64,000 nucleotides of DNA from Actinomadura hibisca NBRC 15177 (lineage in GTDB: Bacteria > Actinomycetota > Actinomycetes > Streptosporangiales > Streptosporangiaceae), in NCBI RefSeq assembly GCF_001552635.1, contig NZ_BCRO01000028.1:1-64000 (forward strand), given 5' to 3'. Positions 1 through 9,694 of this stretch are shown in pieces. A program made the position numbers and the translations under genes. Under the pieces are notes generated by a model, which worked only from the letters and a program-made list of their open reading frames with translations, ran no database searches and had not been told where the DNA came from. Each line of letters begins with the position of its first letter. Positions within the stretch are counted from its first letter, which is position 1.

Positions 1-21
1 GCACCCGACCAGCGACCCCAG

Positions 22-109
22 CCCCGCGCGGGGTTGGTGCACGTGCCCACTCAGCCCAGCCTGCGCGGGGTTAGGGACACATCCCCGCCAGCCTCACCCC
101 GCGCGGGTT
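22..109. repeat. Three GC-palindromic motifs at 37-bp spacing
   Basis: Three near-copies of a GCGCGGGGTT motif end at positions 35, 72 and 109, a period of exactly 37 bp. Copy 1 is the self-complementary CCCCGCGCGGGG. The sequence between copies is not conserved. The block lies just downstream of the stop codon of the minus-strand PucR gene, so it may act as a set of terminator hairpins. It may continue beyond the left edge of the window. The motif is too short and variable to be called a CRISPR array. Confidence 0.3.
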
Positions 110-145
110 TCCGCACTCGACAGCGCGCACCAATCCTCACCGACT

Positions 146-1405
146 TCACCGAACCAAACGCTCAGCCTCCAACGCCAAAGCCAGCTCCACCACATCACGA
201 GGACGGTGCAGCGAACGGTCCGTGAGCTGCTCCAAGCGACGCAGCCGGTTGAACACGGTGTTGCGATGGCAGTAGAGCCGCCCCGCCGTCCGATTAGCCG
301 AGCCCTCGCAGTCCAGCCAGGCCGCCAGCGTGTCGAGCAGAATTTCTCGATCAGCGGGGTCCAGATCAGCCAGCGGCCCCAGCACTTCCCCACCCAACAG
401 CCCGCCCAACTCAGGCTGCGCCACCACCAGCGCGGCGGGTAGCCGTCGCTCCAGCCGCGCCACCGTGTGGTCGCCGGGACGGCTGGTGCCGAGCGCGACC
501 TCCGCCAGCCACCGTGCCCGGCCCAGCCCGGCCAGCCCGTCGGTGACGGGGCTGATCCCGGCCTCCCCCGCGACCAGCGGGCGCAGCGCGTCGGCCAGCT
601 CGTCCAGTCCCAGCCCGCCCAGCGCCACCACGCCGACCTCGTTGTCGGTGCGCATCCGCCACACGAACCGCAACCCGCCGATCCGGTCGGGCCGTTCGAA
701 GTCGGGGGCGGTGCGGTGGGCGCGCAGCACCACCACCGCGTACCGGCCGTGCTCGGGCAGGTCCAGCGCCGCCGCGGCGGCCTGCGCCAGCCCGCCGTCC
801 ACGCCGCGTCCCTCCAGCAGGGCGTCCAGCAGCGCCTGCACCCGCTCGTCGCTGCGGCGCAGCAGCTCCGACTCGGTGCGCCGGTAGGTCTCCGACACCA
901 CGGTGGACTGCTGCTCGATGATGTGCCAGACGACGCTGGCGTAGCGCAGCAGGGTCGTCAGCTCGTCCGGGTCGTCCCCGGCGACCACCTCGATCAGCGC
1001 CTCCCAGACGATCCGCCCGCCCATCCGGTAGCTGCGCAGCAACGACTCCAGGGGCAGGCCCTGCTCGGCGCGGCGGCGGCCGATGCCCTCGGCCACCGAC
1101 AGGTCGGCGCGGTGGCCGCGCACCCGGCGGTTCATCTGCTCGATGCCCGCCTCCAGGCTGGCGCGCACCGACTCGCGGAACTCGTCGCGCGGCACGAAGT
1201 CGACGTAGCCCGGGTCCTCGGCGAGCACGTCCTCCACCAGCCGGTCGGCCAGCTCGGGCAGCCGCTCGCGCAGGCGGGACGCGCCCGCGCGGACCAGACG
1301 GTCGGCGGCGGCGCGGGCGGCCCGATCGGCGGTCTGGTCGGCGGCACGGCCAGTGACCCCGTCGGCGGCCGGGACAGGGGCGGCATCGGCGCTGGTCGAG
1401 GGCAT
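146..1405 (-). CDS. PucR-family transcriptional regulator
   Basis: A 419-residue cytoplasmic DNA-binding regulator. The C-terminal 60 residues carry the PucR helix-turn-helix (GSANRTAGRLYCHRNTVFNR, then LRRLEQLT). The middle part resembles the GGDEF-like sensory domain of PucR/CdaR proteins, and the N-terminus is Ala/Arg-rich. Family members activate purine, amino-acid or other nitrogen catabolism genes. The ATG at 1405 is preceded by GGAGG at a good distance. It is divergent from the liv-type importer with 225 bp between them, so control of that importer is the obvious inference. The ligand cannot be told from sequence. Confidence 0.88.
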   Translation of the reverse strand: MPSTSADAAPVPAADGVTGRAADQTADRAARAAADRLVRAGASRLRERLPELADRLVEDVLAEDPGYVDFVPRDEFRESVRASLEAGIEQMNRRVRGHRADLSVAEGIGRRRAEQGLPLESLLRSYRMGGRIVWEALIEVVAGDDPDELTTLLRYASVVWHIIEQQSTVVSETYRRTESELLRRSDERVQALLDALLEGRGVDGGLAQAAAAALDLPEHGRYAVVVLRAHRTAPDFERPDRIGGLRFVWRMRTDNEVGVVALGGLGLDELADALRPLVAGEAGISPVTDGLAGLGRARWLAEVALGTSRPGDHTVARLERRLPAALVVAQPELGGLLGGEVLGPLADLDPADREILLDTLAAWLDCEGSANRTAGRLYCHRNTVFNRLRRLEQLTDRSLHRPRDVVELALALEAERLVR

Positions 1406-1416
1406 GTGCGACCTCC

Positions 1417-1434
1417 GCTGGTGATCTCACCAGC
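1417..1434 (-). promoter_or_regulatory. Inverted repeat beside the pucR-type ribosome binding site
   Basis: GCTGGTGA-TC-TCACCAGC is a perfect 8-bp inverted repeat with a 2-bp centre, lying 12 bp upstream of the regulator's ATG and touching its GGAGG. It could be an autoregulatory operator or an mRNA hairpin limiting translation. The repeat is seen directly; its role is inferred. Confidence 0.45.
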
Positions 1435-1595
1435 CTGTCACGGCCGCGCGCCGCACCGGAAGTGCCGCGAGGCCGATGAAGGTGGCCCTGTGCGGACGCA
1501 CAACGCGGGCACGCTCCACTTGGACGCCTGTCCCGACTTGCCCGCCGCCCATGGACGGTGATCCGCGTCACATGTTTCGGTGCCGCACACGACCG

Positions 1596-1613
1596 GTCTC
1601 CGCCCACGGAGAC
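1596..1613 (+). promoter_or_regulatory. Inverted repeat in the leader of the liv-type operon
   Basis: GTCTCCG-CCCA-CGGAGAC is a perfect 7-bp inverted repeat ending 17 bp before the ATG of the first importer gene. It could be an operator for the divergent PucR-type regulator or a 5'-leader hairpin. It does not match the repeat on the regulator side, so one shared operator is not supported. Confidence 0.35.
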
Positions 1614-1630
1614 GGGCCGGGGAGGTGGCC

Positions 1631-2427
<797 letters not shown>

Positions 2428-2431
<4 letters not shown>

Positions 2432-3306
2432 GCGGGGCGGAGGAGGCGGACGCCGTAAGCAAAGCAGAAGAAGTAGACGCCGTGAGCGAACCGGAAGCGG
2501 CCGAGCTGGCGGTGACCGGCCTGACGGTGCGTTTCGCGGGCCTCACCGCGCTGGACGACGTCGCCTTCACGGTGCGGCCCGGCACCGTGCACGCGATCAT
2601 CGGCCCGAACGGCGCGGGCAAGTCCACCTGCTTCAACGTGTTGTCGGGCGTCTACCGGGCCACGGCGGGCAGCGTCCGGCTCGGCGACCGCGAGCTGACC
2701 GGCCTGAAACCGCACCGGATCGCCGCGCTGGGCGTGGCCCGCACCTTCCAGAACCTCGCGCTGTCAAGCCTCCAGTCCGTCGAGGACACCCTGATGCTGG
2801 GCCGCCACCGGCTGACCCGCGCCGGGTTCGCGTCGGCCGGGTTGCGGCTGCCGACCGCCCGCCGCGAGGACGCCCGGCACCGCGACCGCGTGCGGGAGAT
2901 CGCCCGGTTCGTCGGGGTCTCCGAGTACCTGGCGGCCCCGGCCGGGACGCTCCCCTACGGCGTGCAGAAGCGCGTCGAGCTGGCGCGGGCGCTGGCGATG
3001 GAGCCGCGCCTGCTGCTGCTGGACGAGCCGGTCGCCGGGATGAACGCGGGCGAGCGCCGCCGCATGGCCGAGGTGATCATGGCGGCGCGCGCCGACCTCG
3101 GCCTGTCGATCCTGCTGGTCGAGCACGACATGGGCCTGGTGATGCGGCTGGCCGACCGGGTCACCGTGCTCGACTTCGGCCGCCGCATCGCCTGCGGCGC
3201 GCCCGCCGACGTGCAGCGCGACCCGGCGGTGGTGCGCGCCTACCTGGGCGGCGCGCACCATCGTGACGAACCCGGGCGCGACGAACCCGAGGGGGAGACG
3301 GCGTGA
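2428..3306 (+). CDS. livG: Branched-chain amino acid-type ABC transporter ATPase (LivG-like)
   Basis: A 292-residue ABC ATPase paired with LivF. It has Walker A GPNGAGKST, the LivG-style signature LPYGVQKRVELARAL, Walker B LLLDEPVAGMN and the H-loop LLVEHDMGLV. Start set at GTG 2428, giving a GTGA overlap with livF and using GGAGAGG eight bases upstream. The first 30 residues are a Glu/Ala-rich tail containing two near-copies of an (A/S)xAEExDAVS motif, which may be non-conserved; a GTG at 2482 would remove most of it. Confidence 0.92.
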
Positions 3307-4193
3307 GCACCTTCGCCGAACTGCTGGTCAACGGGATCTCGATGGGGTCGGTGTACGCGCTGATCGCCCTCGGCTTCGTCATCATCTTCCGCGCCACCGA
3401 GGTGGTGAACTTCGCGCACGCCTCGTTGCTGCTGGTCGGCGGCTACATCACCGCCGTCCTGCACGACGACGTCGGCTTCCTGCTCGCGCTCGCGGCCGGG
3501 ATCGCCGGGGCCGCGCTGGTCGGCGCGGCCGTCGAGCTGCTGGTGCTGCGGCGCGCCCGCGTGGAGAACCACGCCGTGCTGGCGATCGTCACGATCGGCG
3601 TGGACATCGTGCTGACGACCGAGCTGACCAGGCAGATCGGCACCGAGGTCCTGTCCCTGGGCGATCCGTGGCAGAGCAAGGTCGTCAACATCGGGAGCGT
3701 CAGCATCGCGCAGACCCGCATCGCCGCCCTGCTCACGGCCGCCGCGCTGATCACGGTGTTCCTGCTGGCGTTCCGGCACACCTCCTGGGGCCTCGCGATG
3801 CGGACGGCCGCCGAGGACGCCGAGACCGCCGCGCTGATGGGCGTGCGCCTGACGCGCGTGTCGCTCGGGGCGTGGGCGGTCGCGGGCGCGCTGGCGGCGG
3901 TGGCGGCCCTGTTCCTGACGGTGTTCCCCACGCCGGGGCTGGACCGCGCCACCTCGTTCGCGGCGATGAAGGCGTTCCCCGCCGCGATCCTGGGCGGCCT
4001 GGACTCCACCACCGGCGCGCTCGCCGGGGGCCTGATCATCGGCCTGACCGAGTCGCTGGTCACCGGCTACCAGGGCGACCTCGCGTTCCTGGGGCGCGGC
4101 GTCGGGGAGGTCGCGCCCTACCTGGTGATGCTCGCCGTCCTGCTCGTCCGGCCCGCCGGGCTCTTCGGCACCAGGGAGCTGACCCGTGTCTGA
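3303..4193 (+). CDS. livH: Branched-chain amino acid-type ABC permease (LivH-like)
   Basis: A 296-residue integral membrane permease with about eight hydrophobic segments and the family-typical N-terminus ELLVNGISMGSVYALIALGF. The conserved cytoplasmic loop near residues 165-190 (TSWGLAMRTAAEDAETAALM) contacts the ATPases. The GTG start overlaps the livG stop as GTGA, so translation is coupled. It forms half of the membrane channel with the next gene product. Confidence 0.92.
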   Translation: MSTFAELLVNGISMGSVYALIALGFVIIFRATEVVNFAHASLLLVGGYITAVLHDDVGFLLALAAGIAGAALVGAAVELLVLRRARVENHAVLAIVTIGVDIVLTTELTRQIGTEVLSLGDPWQSKVVNIGSVSIAQTRIAALLTAAALITVFLLAFRHTSWGLAMRTAAEDAETAALMGVRLTRVSLGAWAVAGALAAVAALFLTVFPTPGLDRATSFAAMKAFPAAILGGLDSTTGALAGGLIIGLTESLVTGYQGDLAFLGRGVGEVAPYLVMLAVLLVRPAGLFGTRELTRV

Positions 4194-5337
4194 CCGCCCG
4201 CCCCGCCCGGCCGTCCTCGCGTCTGACCGCCTGCCCCGCCCCGCCGTCCTCGCGGCGGTCGCGGTCGCGGCCGTGCTGCTGGCGTTCCCCTTCTACCTCG
4301 ACTCGTTCTGGCTCCAGACCGGCCTGTTCGCGATGTCGGCCGCCATCGGCGCGATCGGCCTGAACCTGCTCACCGGCGCGACCGGCCAACTCTCCCTCGG
4401 CCACGCGTTCTTCCTGGCCGTCGGCGCCTACGGCTACGTCTACCTGGCCTCCGACGGCGAGTCCCGGCCCGGCCACGAACTCGCGGGCCTCGGCCTGCCC
4501 ACGCCCGTCGCGTTCCTGGGCGCGGTGCTGCTGGCGGGCGCGGCGGGCGGCCTGTTCAGCCCGATCGCCGGGCGGCTGCGCGGCACCTACCTCGGCATCG
4601 CCTCGCTCGCGCTGATCTTCATCGGGCAACACGTGTTGTTCAACGCCGAGCCCCTGACCGGCGGCTTCAACGGCCGCGACGTGCCGCCGCTCGCGCTGCC
4701 CGGCGTCACCTTCGCCGACTCCCCCGAACTCGTGGTGTTCAACGTGCCGCTCGGCGCGCTGGAACGCCTGTGGTTCCTCGGCCTCGCCCTGCTGGCGCTG
4801 GCGGCCTGGCTGGCGCGCGGCATCCTGCGCGGGCGTCCCGGCCGCGCGCTCAACACCATCCGCGACCACGAGGTGGCCGCGGCCGTGCTGGGCGTGCCGG
4901 TGGCCCGCTACCGGGCCGGGGTGTTCGTGTTGTCGTCGATGTACGCGGGGGCGGCCGGGGCGCTGCTGGCGCTGGTGTTCCGCCGGACCGTCCCGGAGTA
5001 CTTCGGCATGTTCCTGTCCCTGGACTACCTCGCGATGATCGTCATCGGCGGGCTCGGCACCGCCGCCGGGGCCGTCGCCGGCGCGGTGTTCGTGACGCTG
5101 CTGCCGCAACTGCTCACCCGCTACAGCGACGGCCTCCCGCTGGTCGCCGCACCCGGCTCGGGCGGGGTCTCCCCGGCCGAGGCCGCCCGCGTCCTGTACG
5201 GCGCCGCCGTCGTCGCCGTCGTCCTGTTCCTCCCCGGCGGCCTGCTCGGGATGTGGGCGCGGCTCCGCGCCGTCCGCGCCCGCCGCCGCGCCGCCCCTCC
5301 CCACCCCGGTCTCGATCAGAAGGAGCAACCCGCATGA
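4186..5337 (+). CDS. livM: Branched-chain amino acid-type ABC permease (LivM-like)
   Basis: A 383-residue membrane permease of the LivM family. Visible family segments are IGLNLLTGATGQLSLGHAFF, the loop GRALNTIRDHEVAAAVLGV and DYLAMIVIGGLGTAAGAVAG. The N-terminus has a tandem Asp-Arg-(P/L)-Pro-Arg-Pro-Ala-Val-Leu repeat before the first TM helix. The GTG start lies 8 bp inside the end of livH. The stop overlaps the ATG of the binding protein. Confidence 0.92.
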   Translation: MSDRPPRPAVLASDRLPRPAVLAAVAVAAVLLAFPFYLDSFWLQTGLFAMSAAIGAIGLNLLTGATGQLSLGHAFFLAVGAYGYVYLASDGESRPGHELAGLGLPTPVAFLGAVLLAGAAGGLFSPIAGRLRGTYLGIASLALIFIGQHVLFNAEPLTGGFNGRDVPPLALPGVTFADSPELVVFNVPLGALERLWFLGLALLALAAWLARGILRGRPGRALNTIRDHEVAAAVLGVPVARYRAGVFVLSSMYAGAAGALLALVFRRTVPEYFGMFLSLDYLAMIVIGGLGTAAGAVAGAVFVTLLPQLLTRYSDGLPLVAAPGSGGVSPAEAARVLYGAAVVAVVLFLPGGLLGMWARLRAVRARRRAAPPHPGLDQKEQPA

Positions 5338-6599
5338 GAAGACTCGTGCGCACGGCGGTGCTGCCCGTCGGCCTGGCGGCCGCGCTGCTGGCGGCGTCCG
5401 GATGCAGCGACAAGGCCACCGGCGGCTCCGGCGGCACGGCCGCCGACGGCGTCAAGCTCGGCCCCGGCGTCACCGACAAGGGCGTCAAGGTCGGCATCGT
5501 CAGCGACCTCACCGGCGTCTACGCGCCGCTCGGCAAGAGCCTCACCCAGGCCCAGCAGCTCTACTTCGAGGAGGTCAACAAGGCGGGCGGCGTGTGCGGC
5601 CGCCAGGTCGAGGTGGTGGTCCGCGACCACGGCTACGACGTGCAGCGCGCCATGGCCGCCTACAGCGAACTGCGCTCGGGCGTCGTCGGCATCACCCAGT
5701 TCATCGGGTCGCCGATGGTGACCGCGCTCAAGCAGCGCATCAGCTCCGACAAGCTGTTCACGATCCCGATGGCGTGGTCCACCAGCCTGCTCGGCAACCA
5801 GTACGTGCAGGTCACCGGCACCACCTACGACGTGGACGCCATCAACGCGCTGGACTTCCTCAGCACCGACAAGGGGCTGAAGAAGGGCGACAAGGTCGGG
5901 CACGTCTACTTCGAGGGCGACTACGGCGAGAGCGCCCTCGCCGGGGCCAAGCACGCGGCGGGCAAGCTCGGCCTGACGCTGGTCGAGCAGAAGATCAAGG
6001 CCACTGACAACGACATGACCGCGCAGGCCGCCGCGCTGCGCAACGCGGGCGTCAAGGCGATCCTGATGAGCGCCGGGCCGCGCCAGTCGGCGTCGCTGGC
6101 GGGTGTGGCGCGCTCGCGCGGGCTGACGGTGCCGATCGTGGCCAGCAACTCCGGGTTCGCGCCGCAACTGTTGCAGACCCCGGCCGCGCCCGCGCTGCTG
6201 AAGGAGTTCTACCTGACCAGCGCGGGCGCGCCCATCGGCGCCGACATCCCGGCGGTGCAGAAGCTGGCCGCCGCCTACGCCGCCAAGTACCCGGGCCAGC
6301 CGCGCGACAACGCCGTCGTCAACGGCTACACCTCGGCGGGGCTGTTCACCGCCGCGCTGAAGAAGGCGTGCGCGGGCAAGGACCTGTCGCGTGACGGCGT
6401 CATCAAGGCGCACCGGTCCACCGGCGCCTACGACGACGGCTTCGGCACGCCGATGGACTTCTCCAGCGCCGACAGGCCCGGCACGCGCAAGACCTACATC
6501 CTGCGCACCGACGCCAAGGCGCTCGGCGGCCTGGTGATCCACAAACCGGCCGCCGAGTCCGCGATGGCGAAGGAGTACCAGGTCCCCACGGGCGGCTGA
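5334..6599 (+). CDS. livK: Substrate-binding lipoprotein of the liv-type importer
   Basis: A 421-residue extracellular binding protein of the type I periplasmic fold (Peripla_BP_6). The N-terminus is a lipoprotein signal with lipobox AASGC, acylated Cys at residue 24. The mature part opens with GVKVGIVSDLTGVYAPLGKS, typical of LivJ/LivK and amide or urea binders. Start ATG 5334 overlaps the LivM stop as ATGA, with AGAAGGAG nine bases upstream. Substrate is unknown; the divergent PucR-type regulator makes a nitrogen source plausible. Confidence 0.9.
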   Translation: MRRLVRTAVLPVGLAAALLAASGCSDKATGGSGGTAADGVKLGPGVTDKGVKVGIVSDLTGVYAPLGKSLTQAQQLYFEEVNKAGGVCGRQVEVVVRDHGYDVQRAMAAYSELRSGVVGITQFIGSPMVTALKQRISSDKLFTIPMAWSTSLLGNQYVQVTGTTYDVDAINALDFLSTDKGLKKGDKVGHVYFEGDYGESALAGAKHAAGKLGLTLVEQKIKATDNDMTAQAAALRNAGVKAILMSAGPRQSASLAGVARSRGLTVPIVASNSGFAPQLLQTPAAPALLKEFYLTSAGAPIGADIPAVQKLAAAYAAKYPGQPRDNAVVNGYTSAGLFTAALKKACAGKDLSRDGVIKAHRSTGAYDDGFGTPMDFSSADRPGTRKTYILRTDAKALGGLVIHKPAAESAMAKEYQVPTGG

Positions 6600-6632
6600 C
6601 CGGCCGGACCGCCCGGCTGACCACGCGACGGG

Positions 6633-6652
6633 GACCGGGCCGCGCCCCGGTC
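6633..6652. terminator. Hairpin between convergent transporter operons
   Basis: GACCGGG and CCCGGTC form a 7-bp GC stem with a 6-nt loop, between the stop of the binding-protein gene and the stop of the convergent siderophore ATPase gene. No U-tract follows on either strand, as is common in actinobacteria. Probably bidirectional. Confidence 0.45.
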
Positions 6653-6654
6653 GT

Positions 6655-7461
6655 TCAGCCGACCGGGGCGCGGTGCCGGGCCGCCGGGATCACCAGCGGG
6701 GTGCCGGTCTCCGGGCACTCGATCACCTGGCACGGCAGCCCGAACACCTCCTCCACCAGCGCGGCGGTGACCACGTCGCCGGGCGGGCCCTCGGCCACGA
6801 TCCGCCCGTCGCGCATCGCGATCAGGTGGGTGGCGTAACGCGCGGCGTGGTTCAGGTCGTGCAGCACCGCCACCACCGTGCGGCCCGCCTCGTGCAGGTC
6901 GGCGCACAGGTCGAGGATCTCGATCTGGTGGGCGATGTCGAGGTAGGTGGTGGGCTCGTCCAGCAGCAGGATCGGGGTCTGCTGCGCCAGCGCCATCGCG
7001 ATCCACACGCGCTGGCGCTGGCCGCCCGACAGCTCGTCGACGAACCAGTCGGCCAGCTCGGCGACGCCGGTCGCGGCCATCGCCTCGCCGACGACCCGCT
7101 CGTCCTCGCGCGACCACTGCCGCAGCAGGCCCTGGTGCGGGTAGCGGCCGCGCGCCACCAGGTCGGCGACCGTGATGCCCTCGGGCGCGATCGACGACTG
7201 GGGCAGCAGGCCGAGCGTGCGCGCCAGCTTCTTGGCGGGCCAGGAGCCGATGCGCTCGCCGTCCAGCAGCACCGTCCCGGCGGCGGGCTTGAGGACGCGC
7301 GCCAGCGCCCGCAGCGTGGTGGACTTGCCGCACGCGTTCGGGCCCACGATCACCGTGAACGAGCGGTCGGGGACCGCGACGTCCAGCCCCTGCGCGATGA
7401 CGCGCTTGTCGTAGGCCAGCGTCAGGTCGTCGCCGGACAGCCGCGCGCCGTCGTCCTTCAT
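6655..7461 (-). CDS. Iron-siderophore ABC transporter ATPase (FepC-like)
   Basis: A 268-residue ABC ATPase of the FepC/FhuC branch. It has Walker A GPNACGKST (the Ala-Cys pair is typical of siderophore ATPases), signature LSGGQRQRVWIAMALAQQ and Walker B LLLDEPTTYLD. The ATG at 7461 overlaps the stop of the upstream permease gene as ATGA. It would energise uptake of a ferric siderophore through the two FecCD permeases encoded upstream. Likely iron-repressed through the box at 9621-9639. Confidence 0.93.
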   Translation of the reverse strand: MKDDGARLSGDDLTLAYDKRVIAQGLDVAVPDRSFTVIVGPNACGKSTTLRALARVLKPAAGTVLLDGERIGSWPAKKLARTLGLLPQSSIAPEGITVADLVARGRYPHQGLLRQWSREDERVVGEAMAATGVAELADWFVDELSGGQRQRVWIAMALAQQTPILLLDEPTTYLDIAHQIEILDLCADLHEAGRTVVAVLHDLNHAARYATHLIAMRDGRIVAEGPPGDVVTAALVEEVFGLPCQVIECPETGTPLVIPAARHRAPVG

Positions 7462-8504
7462 ACTCGTCCCGCCTTGCGTTCGTTCACCAGGAGCCAGATC
7501 AGGTAGCCGCCGCCCAGCAGGCCGGTCACCACGCCGACCGGGAGCTGGCGGCCGGGGAAGGCGTGCAGGCCGACCCAGTCGGCGGCCGTCAGCAGCACCG
7601 CGCCCATGGCCAGCGAGGGCAGCAGGTTGGGGCCGGTGGTGCGGGTCAGGCGGCGGGCGAGCTGCGGGGCGGTCAGCGCCACGAACGACACCGGGCCCGC
7701 CGCCGCGCCCGCCAGCGCGGTCAGCAGCACCGCCGCGACCAGCAGCAGCCCGCGCACCGCGCCGATCGGCACGCCGAGGGCGCGCGCGGCCTCGTCGCCC
7801 ATCTCCAGCATCCGCACCGCCCGGCCGCAGACGATCATGACGAGCGGGGCCAGCACCGCCAGCGCGACCAGCGGCGGGACGGCGTCGGCGTAGTCGCGCG
7901 CGTCCAGGCTGCCGACCAGCCAGAGCATCGCGCCCGCCGCCTCGAAGACCTTGGCCTGGGTCAGCAGGTAACCGTTCAGGCCGGTGAGGATGGCGGCCAC
8001 GCCGATGCCGAACAGCACCAGCCGCTGGCCGTGCGCGCCACCGCGTCCGGCCAGCGCGTAGATGGCGAGGCCCGCCGCGAGCGCCCCGACGACCGACCCG
8101 GCGGCCATCGCGACGGCGCCGCCGCCGAACAGCACGATCACCGCCAGCGCCCCGGCCGCCGAGCCCTGGGTGAAGCCGAGGATGTCGGGGCTGCCGAGCG
8201 GGTTGCGGGTCAACGACTGGAACAGCGCGCCCGCCAGGCCCAGCGCCGCGCCGACCACCAGGGCGGTCACCACGCGCGGCAGCCGCAGCCGGTGGATGAT
8301 GAAGTCCTCGGCGGGCTGCCCCTGGCCGATCAGGGAGCGCACCACGTTGGCGGGGCTGATGGTGAAGTCGCCGCTGCCGATGAGCACGATCGCCAGGGCG
8401 GCGGCCAGCAGCAGGCACGCGGCCGCGACCAGCAGGGCGCGGGGACGGAAGCGCAACGACAGGCCGCCGAGGCGGACGACGCCGGTGCGGGGCGCGGCCC
8501 TCAC
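7458..8504 (-). CDS. FecCD-family iron-siderophore ABC permease, second subunit
   Basis: A 348-residue membrane protein with about nine hydrophobic segments and the FecCD-family motifs FQSLTRNPLGSPDILGFTQG near residue 95 and ARALGVPIGAVR. Start at GTG 8504, making a GTGA overlap with the first permease. Middle gene of the minus-strand operon; with the first permease it forms the inner-membrane channel. Confidence 0.92.
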   Translation of the reverse strand: MRAAPRTGVVRLGGLSLRFRPRALLVAAACLLLAAALAIVLIGSGDFTISPANVVRSLIGQGQPAEDFIIHRLRLPRVVTALVVGAALGLAGALFQSLTRNPLGSPDILGFTQGSAAGALAVIVLFGGGAVAMAAGSVVGALAAGLAIYALAGRGGAHGQRLVLFGIGVAAILTGLNGYLLTQAKVFEAAGAMLWLVGSLDARDYADAVPPLVALAVLAPLVMIVCGRAVRMLEMGDEAARALGVPIGAVRGLLLVAAVLLTALAGAAAGPVSFVALTAPQLARRLTRTTGPNLLPSLAMGAVLLTAADWVGLHAFPGRQLPVGVVTGLLGGGYLIWLLVNERKAGRV

Positions 8505-9595
8505 GCGGCCACCACCCGGCGCTTGCGGACGAAGTAGAGGAACACCGGGCCGCCCAGCAGCACGGTCACCACCCCGGCCTGCACCTCCGACGGGCGGGCG
8601 ACCACCCGGCCGAGCACGTCGGCGACCAGCATCAGCACCGGCGACAACACCGCGCAGTAGGGCAGCAGCCAGCGCAGGTCGGGCCCGGTGAGGGTGCGCA
8701 CCAGGTGCGGCACCATCAGGCCGACGAAGGCGATCGGGCCGCAGGCGGCGGTCGCCGCGCCGCACAGCAAGGTGATCACCACGATCCCGGCGGCGCGGGT
8801 GCGGGCCGGGTTCGCGCCGAGGGCCTGGGCGGCGTCGTCGCCCATCGCCAGCGCGTTCATCGGGCGCGCCAGCAGGAACGCCAGCAGCAGCCCGAGCGCG
8901 ATGAACGGGGCGAGGCGCAACACGATCGGGGTCTGCGCCGAGGCCAGCGACCCGACGATCCAGAACCGCATCCGGTCCAGCGTCGCGGTGTCCAGCAACT
9001 GCACGGCGGTGACGTAGGAGTACAGCGCCGCGTTCAGCGCCGCCCCGGCCAGCGCGAGCCGCGTGGGGGTGGCGCTGCGCCCGCCGCCGACCGCGTACAG
9101 CAGGAAGGCCACCGCGCCCGCCCCGGCGAACGCGAACCACACGAACCCGGCGAACGACGACACCCCCAGGAAGGAGATGGCCGAAACCACCGCTGCGGCA
9201 GCGCCGGTGTTGATGCCGAGGATGCCCGGATCGGCCAGCGGGTTGCGCGTCAGCGACTGCATCACCGCTCCGGCCACCCCCAGCGCGGCACCGGCGAGCA
9301 GCGCCAGCAACGTGCGGGGCAGCCGCATCTGGTGGACGACGGTGTAGGCCGGGGCGGCGGGGTCGACCAGGCCGCGCCAGGCGTCGCCGAGCGACAGGGG
9401 GCGCGCCCCGACCGCCAGGCTCAGCAGCACGGCCAGCGACAACACCAGGACGCCGGCGACCAGCCCGGCGGAGCGGCCCAGCCGCCTGCCGGGGACGCCC
9501 GGGACGGGCGGCGCCGCCGGCGTCGGCGCGGGCATCGGCGCAGGTGAGGTGGTGAGGGGCACGGGTTGGCTTCCGGGACGGGCGCGGCCGGTCAC
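8501..9595 (-). CDS. FecCD-family iron-siderophore ABC permease, first subunit
   Basis: A 364-residue FecCD permease with the motifs MQSLTRNPLADPGILGINTG and DAAQALGANPARTRAAG. The first 45 residues are Pro/Ala-rich and precede the first TM helix. The GTG at 9595 is used; no strong Shine-Dalgarno is seen, so the true start could lie a little further in. The promoter should lie in the 99 bp before the divergent binding-protein gene, over the iron box. Confidence 0.9.
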   Translation of the reverse strand: MTGRARPGSQPVPLTTSPAPMPAPTPAAPPVPGVPGRRLGRSAGLVAGVLVLSLAVLLSLAVGARPLSLGDAWRGLVDPAAPAYTVVHQMRLPRTLLALLAGAALGVAGAVMQSLTRNPLADPGILGINTGAAAAVVSAISFLGVSSFAGFVWFAFAGAGAVAFLLYAVGGGRSATPTRLALAGAALNAALYSYVTAVQLLDTATLDRMRFWIVGSLASAQTPIVLRLAPFIALGLLLAFLLARPMNALAMGDDAAQALGANPARTRAAGIVVITLLCGAATAACGPIAFVGLMVPHLVRTLTGPDLRWLLPYCAVLSPVLMLVADVLGRVVARPSEVQAGVVTVLLGGPVFLYFVRKRRVVAA

Positions 9596-9620
9596 CCGAC
9601 CCGCGCCGCTGGACTTCGAC

Positions 9621-9639
9621 TTAGGTTAGGTTAACCTAA
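9621..9639. promoter_or_regulatory. IdeR/DtxR-type iron box
   Basis: TTAGGTTAGGTTAACCTAA matches the 19-bp DtxR/IdeR/DmdR consensus (TTAGGTTAGCCTAACCTAA) at 17 of 19 positions; only the two central C residues differ. It lies between the divergent siderophore permease operon and the binding-protein gene, where iron-loaded IdeR would repress both directions. Confidence 0.9.
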
Positions 9640-9694
9640 GCGAGATGTCGGTCCGTATCGGACCACCCTATTCAGTAATTAAGGATCAACGTCA

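Noticed and set aside
22..109. CRISPR-like array at the left end
   Set aside because: The conserved part is only 10-17 bp, with mismatches, and the period of 37 bp is too short for repeat plus spacer; no cas genes are present.
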